Shown here: in pieces, positions 17,425 to 26,765 of the stretch
How positions within the stretch are numbered: position 1 is the first letter of the stretch
Layout: every line of letters begins with the position of its first letter
Source of the DNA: Bacteroidales bacterium
Lineage (GTDB): Bacteria; Bacteroidota; Bacteroidia; Bacteroidales; UBA932
DNA length: 64,000 bases
Direction: 5' to 3'
Assembly (NCBI GenBank): GCA_017618115.1
Contig: JAFZUX010000008.1
Span: 86,589-150,588, forward strand
Program-made: the position numbers and the translations under genes
The notes under the pieces: generated by a model
What the model was told of the DNA's origin: nothing
Databases searched by the model: none
The model's input: the letters and a program-made list of their open reading frames with translations, nothing else

Positions 17425-19296
17425 TTACTTTTTACGGCGTCTGAGAGTACGGATGAGGAAGTAGAGCACTGCTATCAGGGCAACTGCCGCTACGCCCCAG
17501 ATAATGAACGGAACATAACTTGGCTCAGCCTTGCCGGCAGGAACCGGATAGCTATCAGGAACATCTACTTTGTCTCTCAGGTAGAGAGCGTAAGCGTACC
17601 ACTCGGCGATATCTGCGTTGTCCAGGAACCACCCTTCTGCATTGCCTCTTAACGGGCAACTCATCTCAATATCCAAAATCTCTTTACCGTCCTTGGTCTT
17701 AGGAGTAAGTGAGAGGAAACCGTGAGACTTCTTATCTACCAGTGAGATACAGTTGGCAGTGTAGAGATCCGTAACTACAGGATAGAGAGCGGATGACTCA
17801 ACCTTCTTGCCGTGAACATAGACATCCTTAACCTTGAAGAGTTTAGGCATCACAGGGTTGTAGGTGTAGTTCATTCCGTAGAATGTCATATAGGTATCCG
17901 GATTCTCCGGAGCGGCGGAAACGTTGTACTCGCAAATTGCCTTGAGTTCTTTACCGGTTAAGTAACAGAGAATTACAGGATATCCCGGATTCTTTCTGGA
18001 ATCTCTTCCAAGAGAAAGGGTGTTGAATACGTCCTCGTATGTGATAGGACCCTGAGGAAGGTTCTGACGTATAACTCCCTTAGGAACAATGGATACAAGG
18101 CGTGAGGTATCTTTAGGAACCTCCTTGAGGAAGTATGCACAGTTAAAGATTGCCTTTGCAATATCGTATGCCATTGGGTTGAAACCGGTGGAATCGGTAT
18201 TCATTGAGAGCTGAGTCTTTACGGTATCCATCACCTCAAACGGAGAGGAGTGGTATCTCTTCTCGAACTGCTCTACAACCTTCATTTTAAGCATATTTGC
18301 AAGGAAGAGAGCTCCTGCGTCCGGTGCAATATCGTCCGGAACCGCCTTCAACTCATAACCCTGGAGAGCGACTCCGCTCTTTGATTTGAAGAGATCAGCC
18401 TCTCCAATAATGGTTCCGTTGGAGCCTGCAGAGACAATCGGGACATTTCCAACCATATAAGGTTTAAAGAGAGCCTCATGATCGTGACCGCTTATAATAA
18501 GATCAATATCAGGACATTCTTTAGCCAGGCGGGCATCCTCGCTCTTATCTCTCAGAGAAGCGCCGCTGTGAGAAAGGCAGATTATAATGTCCGGTTTCTG
18601 AGCCTTGATGGATGGGAGCAACTTCTTTGCAACCTCCACAGGATCCTGGAATGACATCTTGCCTGCTACGTTGCTTATGTTGTAAGCGTTGTTTCCCAAA
18701 AGGCCGAATACTGCAACTCTCAGATTACCTTTATTGAAGATGAAAAATCTCTGGTGTCCTATGAATTTGAGAGCGTTGGAAAAGTTCTTGTCATCTCCGC
18801 CGTCAATATTTGCAGTAACGTTAACCGGGAATACCATACTCTTTCCTGTGGTAGGATTCTTGTCATTGCCCTGAATCCTGGAGTTGTAGAGCATATAGGA
18901 GAGAGATGTCAGACCCAGATCAAAGTCATGGTTTCCAAAGACAAATGCATCATAGCCTGCATAGGCGAGCAGACGGTACTCTGTTGCATCTATCTCATAG
19001 AAAGCAGAATAGATGGAACCCATGGCCATATCTCCGGCATCCAGAGTAATTACATCATATCCGTTCTCAACTGCAGTCTCTCTCTCCTTGTTTATGAAAG
19101 AGACCAACTTGCCGTAACGGTCTGCACAGGAGTGAAGATCTCCGGTAAAGATTACCTTTAAGGTGTTTACCTTGTGGTTGGTTTTGTTCGCAGGAGTTAA
19201 ACGGTTATGGCCTACTGTAGATTGGGCATAAGAGTTGCCTGAGAAAGCAACACAAACCAGTGCTGCAATCAGTAAGAGTATTCTGCTCTTTTTCAT
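17425..19296 (-). CDS. 5'-nucleotidase/UDP-sugar hydrolase family metallophosphatase, membrane-anchored
   Basis: A 623-residue exported protein. A signal peptide (about 1-24) is followed by the calcineurin-like domain with FTGDLHSC, LDAGDMAMGS, FGNHDFDLG, CLSHSG and SGHDHEA, which hold the two metals, and then the 5'-nucleotidase C-terminal substrate domain (GPITYEDVFNTL, GKELKAICEYN). The end is a hydrophobic helix followed by RTLRRRKK, so the protein is probably anchored in the inner membrane with its enzyme outside the cytoplasm. It likely salvages nucleotides. It is the last gene of the tig-clpP-clpX-pyrF run, 16 nt after pyrF, which puts a pyrimidine gene next to it. Confidence 0.88.
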   Translation of the reverse strand: MKKSRILLLIAALVCVAFSGNSYAQSTVGHNRLTPANKTNHKVNTLKVIFTGDLHSCADRYGKLVSFINKERETAVENGYDVITLDAGDMAMGSIYSAFYEIDATEYRLLAYAGYDAFVFGNHDFDLGLTSLSYMLYNSRIQGNDKNPTTGKSMVFPVNVTANIDGGDDKNFSNALKFIGHQRFFIFNKGNLRVAVFGLLGNNAYNISNVAGKMSFQDPVEVAKKLLPSIKAQKPDIIICLSHSGASLRDKSEDARLAKECPDIDLIISGHDHEALFKPYMVGNVPIVSAGSNGTIIGEADLFKSKSGVALQGYELKAVPDDIAPDAGALFLANMLKMKVVEQFEKRYHSSPFEVMDTVKTQLSMNTDSTGFNPMAYDIAKAIFNCAYFLKEVPKDTSRLVSIVPKGVIRQNLPQGPITYEDVFNTLSLGRDSRKNPGYPVILCYLTGKELKAICEYNVSAAPENPDTYMTFYGMNYTYNPVMPKLFKVKDVYVHGKKVESSALYPVVTDLYTANCISLVDKKSHGFLSLTPKTKDGKEILDIEMSCPLRGNAEGWFLDNADIAEWYAYALYLRDKVDVPDSYPVPAGKAEPSYVPFIIWGVAAVALIAVLYFLIRTLRRRKK

Positions 19297-19312
19297 ATAA
19301 TTAAATGTTTAT

Positions 19313-20188
19313 TTACTTGTTTAGGAAAGGCTTCATCTGCAAGGCAATCTTAGCAGCCTCCGCTGCCGCCGCCTCTGCAAAGTTTTCAGATGAATCCGCA
19401 AAAATGATTCCCCTTGAGGAGTTAACCAAAAGGCCGCACTTGGAGTTCATGCCGGCGGTTGCAACATCCTCAACATTACCTCCTTGTACGCCTACTCCCG
19501 GAACAAGGAAGAAGCTCTCGGGAGAGAGAAGACGTATTCTGTTCAACTGTCCCGGACGGGTTGCTCCAACAACAAACATAATGCGCTCTTTGTTGCCCCA
19601 CTTCTCCGCCTGGCGTATAACTCTCTCATATAAAGGAGTTACCACATCCTCCTCTTCTCCCATAGGAGTAAAATGAGGAGAGGTCTCCAGAGTCTCAAAA
19701 TCTTCTGCTGTAACGTTGGATGTAAGTGCCAGAACTATAACCCACTTACCCTCATACTCCAGGAAAGGATGCACGGCATCTCCCCCCATATAAGGAGAGA
19801 CGGTTACCGCATCACAATCCATCCTCTTAAAGAAAGCCTTAGCATATTGACGGGCTGTGTTTCCAATATCTCCGCGCTTGGCATCTGCAATGATGAAGAT
19901 AGTTGGATAATTGGCACGGATATACTCCACCGTCTTCTCCATCTGAGCAAAACCCTCAGACCCCAAAGCCTCGTAAAAGGCTGTGTTTAACTTAAATGCC
20001 ACAGCATACTGAGCCGTAGCATCTATTATCCTCTTGTTAAAGAGAAAGAGAGCGGCACTCTCATCCAGCCCCTGCTTTTTAACCTCTTCTTTAATGCAGG
20101 AAGGAATCTTCTCTATGTCCGTATCCAAACCTACACAGAGAAAGCTTCCCTTCTTTTGAATTTCAGAGTATAATTGATCGTAAGTCAT
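19313..20188 (-). CDS. pyrF: Orotidine 5'-phosphate decarboxylase (type 2)
   Basis: A 291-residue protein of the longer OMPDC branch. The start (FLCVGLDTDIEKIPSC) and the catalytic ADAKRGDIGNTARQYAKAF with the Asp-Lys-Asp network are clear. A C-terminal phosphate-loop region (FLVPGVGVQGG, LLVNSSRGIIFA) closes the barrel. It makes UMP from OMP, the last step of de novo pyrimidine synthesis. It starts 2 nt after clpX, an arrangement that implies co-transcription with the Clp genes. Confidence 0.95.
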   Translation of the reverse strand: MTYDQLYSEIQKKGSFLCVGLDTDIEKIPSCIKEEVKKQGLDESAALFLFNKRIIDATAQYAVAFKLNTAFYEALGSEGFAQMEKTVEYIRANYPTIFIIADAKRGDIGNTARQYAKAFFKRMDCDAVTVSPYMGGDAVHPFLEYEGKWVIVLALTSNVTAEDFETLETSPHFTPMGEEEDVVTPLYERVIRQAEKWGNKERIMFVVGATRPGQLNRIRLLSPESFFLVPGVGVQGGNVEDVATAGMNSKCGLLVNSSRGIIFADSSENFAEAAAAEAAKIALQMKPFLNK

Positions 20189-20190
20189 AA

Positions 20191-21459
20191 TCAGATTTTT
20201 AGAAACATACTGCCGGTAAGAGAGGATATCTTCTCCTCTGCATAAGGGAGCGTAATCTCAAACTCTTTCTTTGTCATAGACGGAGCGGCATACATTGCAT
20301 CCATCATAATAGCCTCACAGATAGAGCGTAAGCCTCTTGCTCCCAGGTTGTACTTGATTGCCGTGTCCACAATCAAATCCAGCACCTTGTCATCTATCTT
20401 GAGTTCTATGCCGTCCATCTTGAATATCTCCTTGTACTGCTTAATGAGAGCGTTCTTAGGTTCTGTAAGAATGTTCATCAAAGCCTCTCTGTCCAGAGGA
20501 TGCAGATACGTTACAACCGGCAGTCTTCCAATGAGTTCCGGAATGAGTCCGTAAGAACGTAAATCTTGCGGAGCAATGTACTTGAGAAGTTCTTTCTTGT
20601 CTACAACCTTCAGCCTCTCCTGAACTCCGTAACCCACAACCTTGGTATTGAGCCTCTGCGCTATCTTCTTTTCTATTCCCTCAAATGCACCGCCGCAGAT
20701 GAAGAGGATGTTGGTAGTATCCACCGCAATCATCTTCTGCTCAGGATGTTTGCGGCCTCCCTGAGGCGGAACGTTCACAATGTTTCCCTCCAGAATTTTT
20801 AGCATTGCCTGCTGCACTCCCTCTCCGGAAACGTCACGTGTAATTGAAGGGTTGTCACTCTTACGGGCAATCTTGTCTATCTCATCTATGAAGACAATAC
20901 CCATCTGTGCCTTTTCCACGTCATAATCAGCATCTTGCAGAAGGCGTGTAAGTATGCTCTCAACATCCTCTCCCACATAACCGGCCTCCGTTAAAACGGT
21001 AGCGTCCACAATGGCAAAAGGAAGATGGAGCATCTTGGCTATTGTTCTGGCCAGAAGTGTCTTACCGGTTCCGGTAGGTCCAACCATCAAGACATTGGAC
21101 TTCTCAATATCCAGGTCAGATTTCTCCTCCCGGCCTTTGTAAAGAATTCTTTTGTAGTGGTTGTAAACGGCAACGCTCAGGAACTTTTTAGCCTCCTCCT
21201 GCCCTATCACATACTGATTGAGGTACTTGTGTATCTCTTTAGGTGTGAGGAGTTTGAAATCCTCCTTCACCTTCTCTCCGTAATTGCTTTTTACGGGAGA
21301 GAGTTTCATCTCTTTCAGATATTCGTGAACCCTCTCAACACACTCAGAGCAGATACATCCCAAATCTCCTCCCAAGAGAAGAACACCGTCCTTCTCTCCG
21401 CGGGAGCAGAAGATACATCTTCTCTCCTTATCCTTTGGTCCTCCGTTCTTTACAGCCAT
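20191..21459 (-). CDS. clpX: ATP-dependent Clp protease ATP-binding subunit ClpX
   Basis: A 422-residue unfoldase. The N-terminal zinc-binding domain has CIFC and, 18 residues on, CSEC. The AAA+ core has Walker [14 protein letters not shown], Walker [11 protein letters not shown] and the pore-loop GYVGEDVE. The C-terminal small domain begins around [14 protein letters not shown]. It recognises tagged substrates and feeds them to ClpP, encoded immediately upstream. Confidence 0.97.
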   Translation of the reverse strand: MAVKNGGPKDKERRCIFCSRGEKDGVLLLGGDLGCICSECVERVHEYLKEMKLSPVKSNYGEKVKEDFKLLTPKEIHKYLNQYVIGQEEAKKFLSVAVYNHYKRILYKGREEKSDLDIEKSNVLMVGPTGTGKTLLARTIAKMLHLPFAIVDATVLTEAGYVGEDVESILTRLLQDADYDVEKAQMGIVFIDEIDKIARKSDNPSITRDVSGEGVQQAMLKILEGNIVNVPPQGGRKHPEQKMIAVDTTNILFICGGAFEGIEKKIAQRLNTKVVGYGVQERLKVVDKKELLKYIAPQDLRSYGLIPELIGRLPVVTYLHPLDREALMNILTEPKNALIKQYKEIFKMDGIELKIDDKVLDLIVDTAIKYNLGARGLRSICEAIMMDAMYAAPSMTKKEFEITLPYAEEKISSLTGSMFLKI

Positions 21460-21461
21460 CT

Positions 21462-22130
21462 CTATTTCTTCTGCTTGGAAAGAATCTCGTCTATCATTCC
21501 GTACTCTTTAGCCTCAACTGAAGTCATCCAGTAATCTCTGTCTGCGTCCTTCTCAATCTGCTTGAGGCTCTTGCCGGTATTCTGAGCAAGTGACTCGTAG
21601 AGCTCTTTCCTTGTCTTTATAATCTCCCTGGCTTCTATCTCAATATCAGATGCCTGGCCCTGGGTTCCACCCATAGGCTGGTGAATCATAATCCTTGAGT
21701 GAGGGAGTGCGCTGCGCCTGCCCTTGTATCCTGCGGCCAGCAGAACCGCTGCCATTGAGGCTGCCATTCCGGTGCAGATGGTACATACCTTAGGACTTAC
21801 CAGATTCATGGTGTCATAGATACCCCAACCTGCATAGACGTGACCGCCCGGAGAGTTGATATAAAGCTGAATATCAGCGTTCGGATCTGCACTCTCCAGA
21901 TAGAGCAACTGCGCCTGAATGATGTTGGCAACATCATCGTTGATAGGTACACCCAAAAAGATAATTCTGTCCATCATAAGACGGGAGAAGACATCCATAC
22001 TGGCCACGTTCAACTGCCTCTCCTCAATAATTGTAGGATTAATGTAAGCAGCTGTAAGTGAAGCGTATCCGCTTAACTTTAAAGACCCTATGTTTTTATC
22101 CAGGGCGTACTTTTCAAAATCTTTGATCAT
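21462..22130 (-). CDS. clpP: ATP-dependent Clp protease proteolytic subunit ClpP
   Basis: A 222-residue serine protease. The catalytic Ser is in TGMAASMAAV, the His in SRIMIHQPMGG and the Asp in DADRDYWM. The N-terminal segment (about 1-35) precedes the processed core. It forms the tetradecameric chamber partnered with ClpX. It sits 1 nt after tig and 2 nt before clpX, the conserved tig-clpP-clpX order. Confidence 0.97.
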   Translation of the reverse strand: MIKDFEKYALDKNIGSLKLSGYASLTAAYINPTIIEERQLNVASMDVFSRLMMDRIIFLGVPINDDVANIIQAQLLYLESADPNADIQLYINSPGGHVYAGWGIYDTMNLVSPKVCTICTGMAASMAAVLLAAGYKGRRSALPHSRIMIHQPMGGTQGQASDIEIEAREIIKTRKELYESLAQNTGKSLKQIEKDADRDYWMTSVEAKEYGMIDEILSKQKK

Positions 22131-22131
22131 A

Positions 22132-23583
22132 CTATTCTGTTTTTTTCTTAGTGCTCTTCTTTACAGGCTTAGCCTCAGCAGGTTTCTCTTCGCTTTCCTC
22201 CTTCTTAGCACTCTTCTTTGCTGCAGCCTTCTTAGCAGGTTTTGCAGCCTTAGCAGCCTGTTGCTCGTTGAGTTCTGTAAGTTCCTCTCTTGTAACCTCT
22301 TTGGTAACTGCGGTTATAAGACCTCTTACATAATCAACAACCTTACCCTCCTCACATTTCTCATATATTCTGTTTATCTCCTTCTCGTTGTTGAGCATCT
22401 GCTCTGCATACTGACTGAGAGTCTCCTCAGGAACGCTTCCCAGACCGTACATTGCAAACTGATTGGCTGTCATCTCTTTAGCCACAGCAAGCAAATCCTC
22501 CTTGCTAATCTTCATCTTCTGATCCTCAAAGATTTTTCTGGAAATCATCTGCCAACGGTAATCCTGGAGGAAGAGAGGGAACTCCTTCTCAATCTGTTCC
22601 ATAGTGAACTTACCGTCGTTAACTCTGAAGAGCCACTTCTTAAGGAAGTTCTCCGGCAGAGGAAGGTCTGCCTTCTTAACCATATAGTCTATGAGGTCTC
22701 TTCTGAAACGCCACTCGCTCTCCTGCTTGAACTCACCTTTCATTCTCTCTTCCAGAGCTTTATCAAACTCCTCTACGCTCTTTACCTTATCCTTTCCAAA
22801 GAGACGGTCAAAGAGATCCTGCTCCTCCTTAGCCGGAACAAATGTCTTAACCTCCTCAATGGTAATCTTCCACATAGGGTTGGATGCGTCAAACTCATCC
22901 TTGTTGATTCTCAAAAGGGAAGCTCTGTCCGTCTCGTTAGGGAAGCACTTAACTACGTCAACCTCAAAGCTTTCACCGGCCTTCTTGCCCATAAACTGCT
23001 TCTTGGTCTTAGTGTCCATGCTCTTAAGAGTGATGTAGGTCTTCTCAACCTTCTTGTCACCCTGCTCCATATTTACAACCAGGAAATCCTCCTCGCCGGC
23101 CTTCTCTGTATCCTCAAGTTTTCCAAACTGACGGAGCATATCTGCCTTGTAAGCCTTGAGCCCCTCCTCAGTAACCTTAAGGTCATAGTAATCAACCTTA
23201 TCTGCCTTATCCAGAGCAATGTTCACCTCTGGCTTAACTGCCATATCGTAAACAAACTCAAACTTCTCATCCTTCTCAACATCAATCTGTTTCTGCTTCT
23301 CCTCGTTAGGAATAGGCTCACCTATAATATTGAGGTTGTTATCCTTTATGAAGTTGTTAATACCGTCTGTAATAAGATTGTTCACCGCCTCGTTCATTGC
23401 GTTTGGACCGTACATCTTCTCTATGAGACCCATAGGAGCCATACCCTTACGGAATCCTCTAATCTCAGCCTTTTTACGATACTCACGAAGCTGTTTCTCT
23501 TTCTTTTCATTTACCTCAGCCTTCTCCAAAGAGACTGTCAGAAGGTAGGTAAGCTGTTCTGTTTCTTTCTTAGTTACTTTCAT
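22132..23583 (-). CDS. tig: Trigger factor with Lys/Ala-rich C-terminal tail
   Basis: A 483-residue ribosome-associated chaperone. The ribosome-binding signature is GFRKGMAPMGLIEKMYG near residue 45. The central FKBP-like domain is divergent, and the long helical C-terminal arms follow (from about EFDKALEERM). The last 45 residues are Lys/Ala-rich with a short acidic stretch, and are not part of the standard fold. It shields nascent chains at the tunnel exit. It leads an operon with clpP, clpX, pyrF and the nucleotidase. Confidence 0.94.
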   Translation of the reverse strand: MKVTKKETEQLTYLLTVSLEKAEVNEKKEKQLREYRKKAEIRGFRKGMAPMGLIEKMYGPNAMNEAVNNLITDGINNFIKDNNLNIIGEPIPNEEKQKQIDVEKDEKFEFVYDMAVKPEVNIALDKADKVDYYDLKVTEEGLKAYKADMLRQFGKLEDTEKAGEEDFLVVNMEQGDKKVEKTYITLKSMDTKTKKQFMGKKAGESFEVDVVKCFPNETDRASLLRINKDEFDASNPMWKITIEEVKTFVPAKEEQDLFDRLFGKDKVKSVEEFDKALEERMKGEFKQESEWRFRRDLIDYMVKKADLPLPENFLKKWLFRVNDGKFTMEQIEKEFPLFLQDYRWQMISRKIFEDQKMKISKEDLLAVAKEMTANQFAMYGLGSVPEETLSQYAEQMLNNEKEINRIYEKCEEGKVVDYVRGLITAVTKEVTREELTELNEQQAAKAAKPAKKAAAKKSAKKEESEEKPAEAKPVKKSTKKKTE

Positions 23584-23615
23584 ATCTTGTAATTGTTATA
23601 TTTTCCAAAGGGGGA

Positions 23616-23623
23616 CAAAGATA
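23616..23623 (-). promoter_or_regulatory. -7 box of the tig-clpP-clpX operon
   Basis: On the minus strand TATCTTTG matches TAnnTTTG about 32 nt upstream of the tig start. A perfect 8-bp inverted repeat (GTTATCTT at 23624-23631 and AAGATAAC at 23641-23648) lies just upstream, over the end of the FecCD gene. It may end that transcript or be a regulatory site. Confidence 0.6.
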
Positions 23624-23624
23624 G

Positions 23625-24611
23625 TTATCTTTTTTTAAACAAGATAACAAGGATGACCGGAATACCCAGCAGAGCCGCCATTGTGTTGATTGGGATTATG
23701 CTTCCCGTGCCCGGCAGTTCGCTCAGCGTGTCTGCAAGCAGAGTCAACACTCCGCCCAGCAGTGCCGATGCCGGAAAGAGCACCCTGTGGTTGGCATCCT
23801 TAAAGATAAACCTGGCAATATGCGGCACTGCAATTCCCAGAAAGCCTATAGGGCCGCAAAAGGCCGTCACCGCTCCAGCCAAAAGAGTTGTGGAGATAAG
23901 AATTCTGTTCCTTATACTCTTAACATTCAGCCCAATAGAAGCCGCATACTCTTCTCCGGGCAGTATGGCATTCAGATTTTTTATATTCCATATCGCGATA
24001 GTTATACCCACCACAACCAACACTGCCAGCACAGCTATCTGCATTTTATCCAGGGCCGCAAAACTTCCCATCGTCCAGAGCACATACGCCTTAAGTGAGT
24101 GAGCGTTAGAGGTATACTGCAGCAGGTTTACTATTGCGCTTGCAATAAAGCCAATCATCACTCCAAAGATGAGAAGGGTCAGGTTTCCCTTCACACGGTT
24201 GGAGATGTAGAGAATCAACATCGTGACGGCAAAGGCCCCCACCAGAGCCGCTCCGGCACTTCCCAGAGAGACGGCCAGGGCGCTTCTTTCCGCACCGCCC
24301 CAGAGTGCGCTTCCCATAATGTAGAGGGCAACGCCCAGCCCCGCTCCGCTGCTTACTCCCAAAATGTAAGGGTCCGCCAGAGGGTTTCTGAAGAGCGTCT
24401 GCATCTGCAATCCGCAGGTTGCCAGCGCAATACCGCATATAACAGCCACTATCGCCTTAGGCAGGCGGAAGGAGAGGAGAATGTTGCGTCCAACCTCCGT
24501 TGAGAAGAGATCATTCAGGGAGAGAGATGATGAACCCAGCAGCAAATCTGCCGCAAAGAAAACCACCAGCAGAAGGGCGAACAGAATAAAATATAGGGAT
24601 TTACGCTTCAA
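23625..24611 (-). CDS. FecCD/BtuC-type iron or cobalamin ABC transporter permease
   Basis: A 328-residue permease with about nine to ten TM segments. Family signatures include GLQMQTLFRNPLADPYILGVSSGAGLG near residue 66 and the C-terminal GPIGFLGIAVPHIARF. Such permeases import Fe-siderophores, heme or B12 with a periplasmic binding protein and a FecE-like ATPase. None is adjacent; a FecE-like ATPase gene lies 27 kb away at 51259. The only possible start is TTG at 24611, since an in-frame stop sits two codons upstream. A -7 box at 24638-24645 fits this start. Confidence 0.9.
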   Translation of the reverse strand: MKRKSLYFILFALLLVVFFAADLLLGSSSLSLNDLFSTEVGRNILLSFRLPKAIVAVICGIALATCGLQMQTLFRNPLADPYILGVSSGAGLGVALYIMGSALWGGAERSALAVSLGSAGAALVGAFAVTMLILYISNRVKGNLTLLIFGVMIGFIASAIVNLLQYTSNAHSLKAYVLWTMGSFAALDKMQIAVLAVLVVVGITIAIWNIKNLNAILPGEEYAASIGLNVKSIRNRILISTTLLAGAVTAFCGPIGFLGIAVPHIARFIFKDANHRVLFPASALLGGVLTLLADTLSELPGTGSIIPINTMAALLGIPVILVILFKKR

Positions 24612-24637
24612 CGCTTCTCAAATTTCAATTAATGGAG

Positions 24638-24669
24638 CAAAAATAGCCACTATTTACTACTTTTGCAAC
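24638..24669 (-). promoter_or_regulatory. Promoter of the FecCD permease gene
   Basis: On the minus strand GTTG (24666-24669), 20 nt and TATTTTTG (24638-24645) match the -33/-7 arrangement. The -33 element abuts the tpiA -7 box on the other strand, so the two divergent promoters overlap. Confidence 0.6.
24658..24665 (+). promoter_or_regulatory. -7 box of the tpiA promoter
   Basis: TACTTTTG matches TAnnTTTG and ends 20 nt before the tpiA ATG at 24686. Confidence 0.6.
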
Positions 24670-24685
24670 GCAAATTAATTTAATT

Positions 24686-25510
24686 ATGAGACAGAAAATT
24701 GTAGCTGGAAACTGGAAGATGAACACTACGGTTTCAGAAGGAATTGAACTTGTAAATCAGATTGTAGGAAAAATAGAAGAGGTACCGGAGAGCGTACATC
24801 TTATTGTAAATGTACCTTTTACGCATCTCTTCCCTGTAAGTAAAATTATCGGGGACATAAAGTGTCCATTCTGCAAAAGCAAAATTTCTCTGGGCGCTCA
24901 GAACTGCGCAGATAAGGAGAAGGGTGCTTACACAGGAGAGGTTTCCGCACAGATGCTTGCCTCTGTAAGTAAGGCAGTTGGCACAGTTGCAGGTGCACCT
25001 GAGGGAGCAACCGGAGCTGCCGTTGAGTATGTAATCCTCGGCCACTCAGAGAGAAGAGGTTACTACGGTGAGACCAACGCCATCCTCTTTGAGAAGATGA
25101 AACTGGCTCTTGCTGCAGGCCTTAAGGTTATCTACTGCGTTGGTGAGGCTCTGGAGGAGAGAAAGGCCGGCAAGCACTTCCAGGTTGTTGAGAATGAGAT
25201 TAAAGAGGTGCTTTTCAACCTTACGGACGAGCAGATGAAGAACGTTGTTGTTGCTTACGAGCCAATCTGGGCTATAGGTACCGGTGAGACTGCAACCAAG
25301 GAGCAGGCTCAGGAGATTCACGCATTTATCCGCAAGACCCTGCGTGAGAAGTTCAACGCACTGGCAGAGGAGACCCCTATTCTCTACGGCGGCAGCTGCA
25401 AACCATCCAACGCCAAAGAGCTTTTCAGCCAGGAGGATATAGACGGCGGCCTTATCGGCGGCGCCTCCCTCAAGGCAGACGACTTCCTGGCCATTGCCAA
25501 GAGTTTCTAA
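24686..25510 (+). CDS. tpiA: Triosephosphate isomerase with two insertions
   Basis: A 274-residue TIM, about 20-25 longer than usual. Catalytic parts are intact: GNWKMN (Lys), ILGHSERR (His electrophile), AYEPIWAIGTG (catalytic Glu) and the C-terminal ILYGGS and GGLIGGASL phosphate-binding loops. Extra residues lie in two places: a CPFC-containing stretch near residue 60, before LGAQNCADKEKG, and about 17 Gly/Ala-rich residues (TVAGAPEGATGAA) between the interface loop and the catalytic His. It interconverts DHAP and glyceraldehyde-3-phosphate. It is transcribed alone from its own promoter. Confidence 0.95.
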   Translation: MRQKIVAGNWKMNTTVSEGIELVNQIVGKIEEVPESVHLIVNVPFTHLFPVSKIIGDIKCPFCKSKISLGAQNCADKEKGAYTGEVSAQMLASVSKAVGTVAGAPEGATGAAVEYVILGHSERRGYYGETNAILFEKMKLALAAGLKVIYCVGEALEERKAGKHFQVVENEIKEVLFNLTDEQMKNVVVAYEPIWAIGTGETATKEQAQEIHAFIRKTLREKFNALAEETPILYGGSCKPSNAKELFSQEDIDGGLIGGASLKADDFLAIAKSF

Positions 25511-25523
25511 TTTATTTTTCCAA

Positions 25524-26765
25524 CTAGCGGAAAATAAGATTAAATACAGTTTTGTCCGGTCCGGTGGATACTAGATTTATCTGACCGTTGTGGAGTCTCA
25601 TTATCTGCCTTGAGAGAGAAAGACCTATTCCTGAACCGTCTGTTTTTGTTGTGTATAGTGGGATAAACATTTGTTTCTGAGCCTCTTGGCTTATAGCATT
25701 TCCATTATTTGAAACCTCAATTACCGTACTGTCTGCGGAATCTATCCTTGAGTTAATTTCAATCTTGGAGGCATTAGCTTGAATTGCATTTTTTACAAGA
25801 TTGATGAGTATTTGTAATATCTGTCCACGGTCAGCAAAGAGTATCACATCGTTTGACTTTTCTGAGTAAGTACACAACACTCTTTTCCCTTCCATCTGGC
25901 TGTTTGTCAGGGAGATAACCTCTTCTGCAAGTTCCTTGACATAGAACACACTCTTAACCGGAGTTGCTACTCTAGTAAGATTTCTGTAAGATTCCACAAA
26001 CTTTATAAGAGATTTAGAAGATGCTGCTATTGTATCCAAACCATCCCTGATTGCCTTGCGTCTATCCGGGTTCAGTTCTTCTGGTTCCAGATAAGAGACA
26101 AGTGCATCACTGAGAGATGAAATGGGTGTTACTGTGTTCATTATCTCGTGAGTAAGAACCCTTATCAACTTTGACCATGCTTCCTCCTGATTACTTTCCA
26201 TCTCTTGAGTAACATCGTTAAAAGAAACAATCTTTACCTCTCGTTCCTTAACCTTTGCAGAAGATCTTGACATTACTATTGTCTTTTGGGAATTTTCGTT
26301 ATAGAAACTTACCCTTGATTTTTCTGAAGGGGATATACTATCACAGATAAAAGCCTCTGCAAGATCTTTGTCTAACAATCTTAACTGTCTGATATTAAGA
26401 AGAGATGCAAAACCAAGAATTTGAAGAGCTTTCTGATTGGAATATGTTATTATACCGGAAGAGGCATCGTATACTACTATTCCTGTATTGACATCGTCCA
26501 AAAGTGTTCCAAAGAACTTCTCTTGCTCAAGAATCTGAAACCTCTCCTTGCGGAAAATTGAGTTAATGCGGTTAAGTGTCTTATTGAAACCTCCAGAAAT
26601 TGCTTTCTTTTCACTGAATCTGAAATTAGTCTCACCATCTTCAAGAGCATCCAGCATATAGTTTACCTTCTTCCGCATCTTGGTACTGCAGAACAGGATA
26701 GACAATACAGAAGAAAGTATCGCTACCGAAACAATCAATATGACAATCTCGCATGATGACATCAA
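25524..26765 (-). CDS. Sensor histidine kinase (NtrB-like, PAS domain)
   Basis: A 413-residue kinase with one N-terminal TM helix (about 6-26), a HAMP-like helical linker (MLDALEDGETNFRF), a PAS domain (about 85-180, with GIVVYDASSGIITYSN), the phosphoacceptor box VLTHEIMNTVTPISSL and a catalytic domain (N box LVKNAIQAN, G box DGSGIGLSLSRQIM). It has almost no periplasmic region, so it probably senses something in the membrane or cytoplasm. Its start overlaps the regulator gene by 4 nt, and the two are a pair. The nearby efflux operon is the likely target. Confidence 0.92.
   Translation of the reverse strand: MMSSCEIVILIVSVAILSSVLSILFCSTKMRKKVNYMLDALEDGETNFRFSEKKAISGGFNKTLNRINSIFRKERFQILEQEKFFGTLLDDVNTGIVVYDASSGIITYSNQKALQILGFASLLNIRQLRLLDKDLAEAFICDSISPSEKSRVSFYNENSQKTIVMSRSSAKVKEREVKIVSFNDVTQEMESNQEEAWSKLIRVLTHEIMNTVTPISSLSDALVSYLEPEELNPDRRKAIRDGLDTIAASSKSLIKFVESYRNLTRVATPVKSVFYVKELAEEVISLTNSQMEGKRVLCTYSEKSNDVILFADRGQILQILINLVKNAIQANASKIEINSRIDSADSTVIEVSNNGNAISQEAQKQMFIPLYTTKTDGSGIGLSLSRQIMRLHNGQINLVSTGPDKTVFNLIFR

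Noticed and set aside
22090-23592. A 500-residue open frame on the plus strand opposite tig
   Set aside because: It is antisense to the clear trigger factor gene and has a Leu/Ser/Val-rich low-complexity composition typical of a shadow frame; no family motif.
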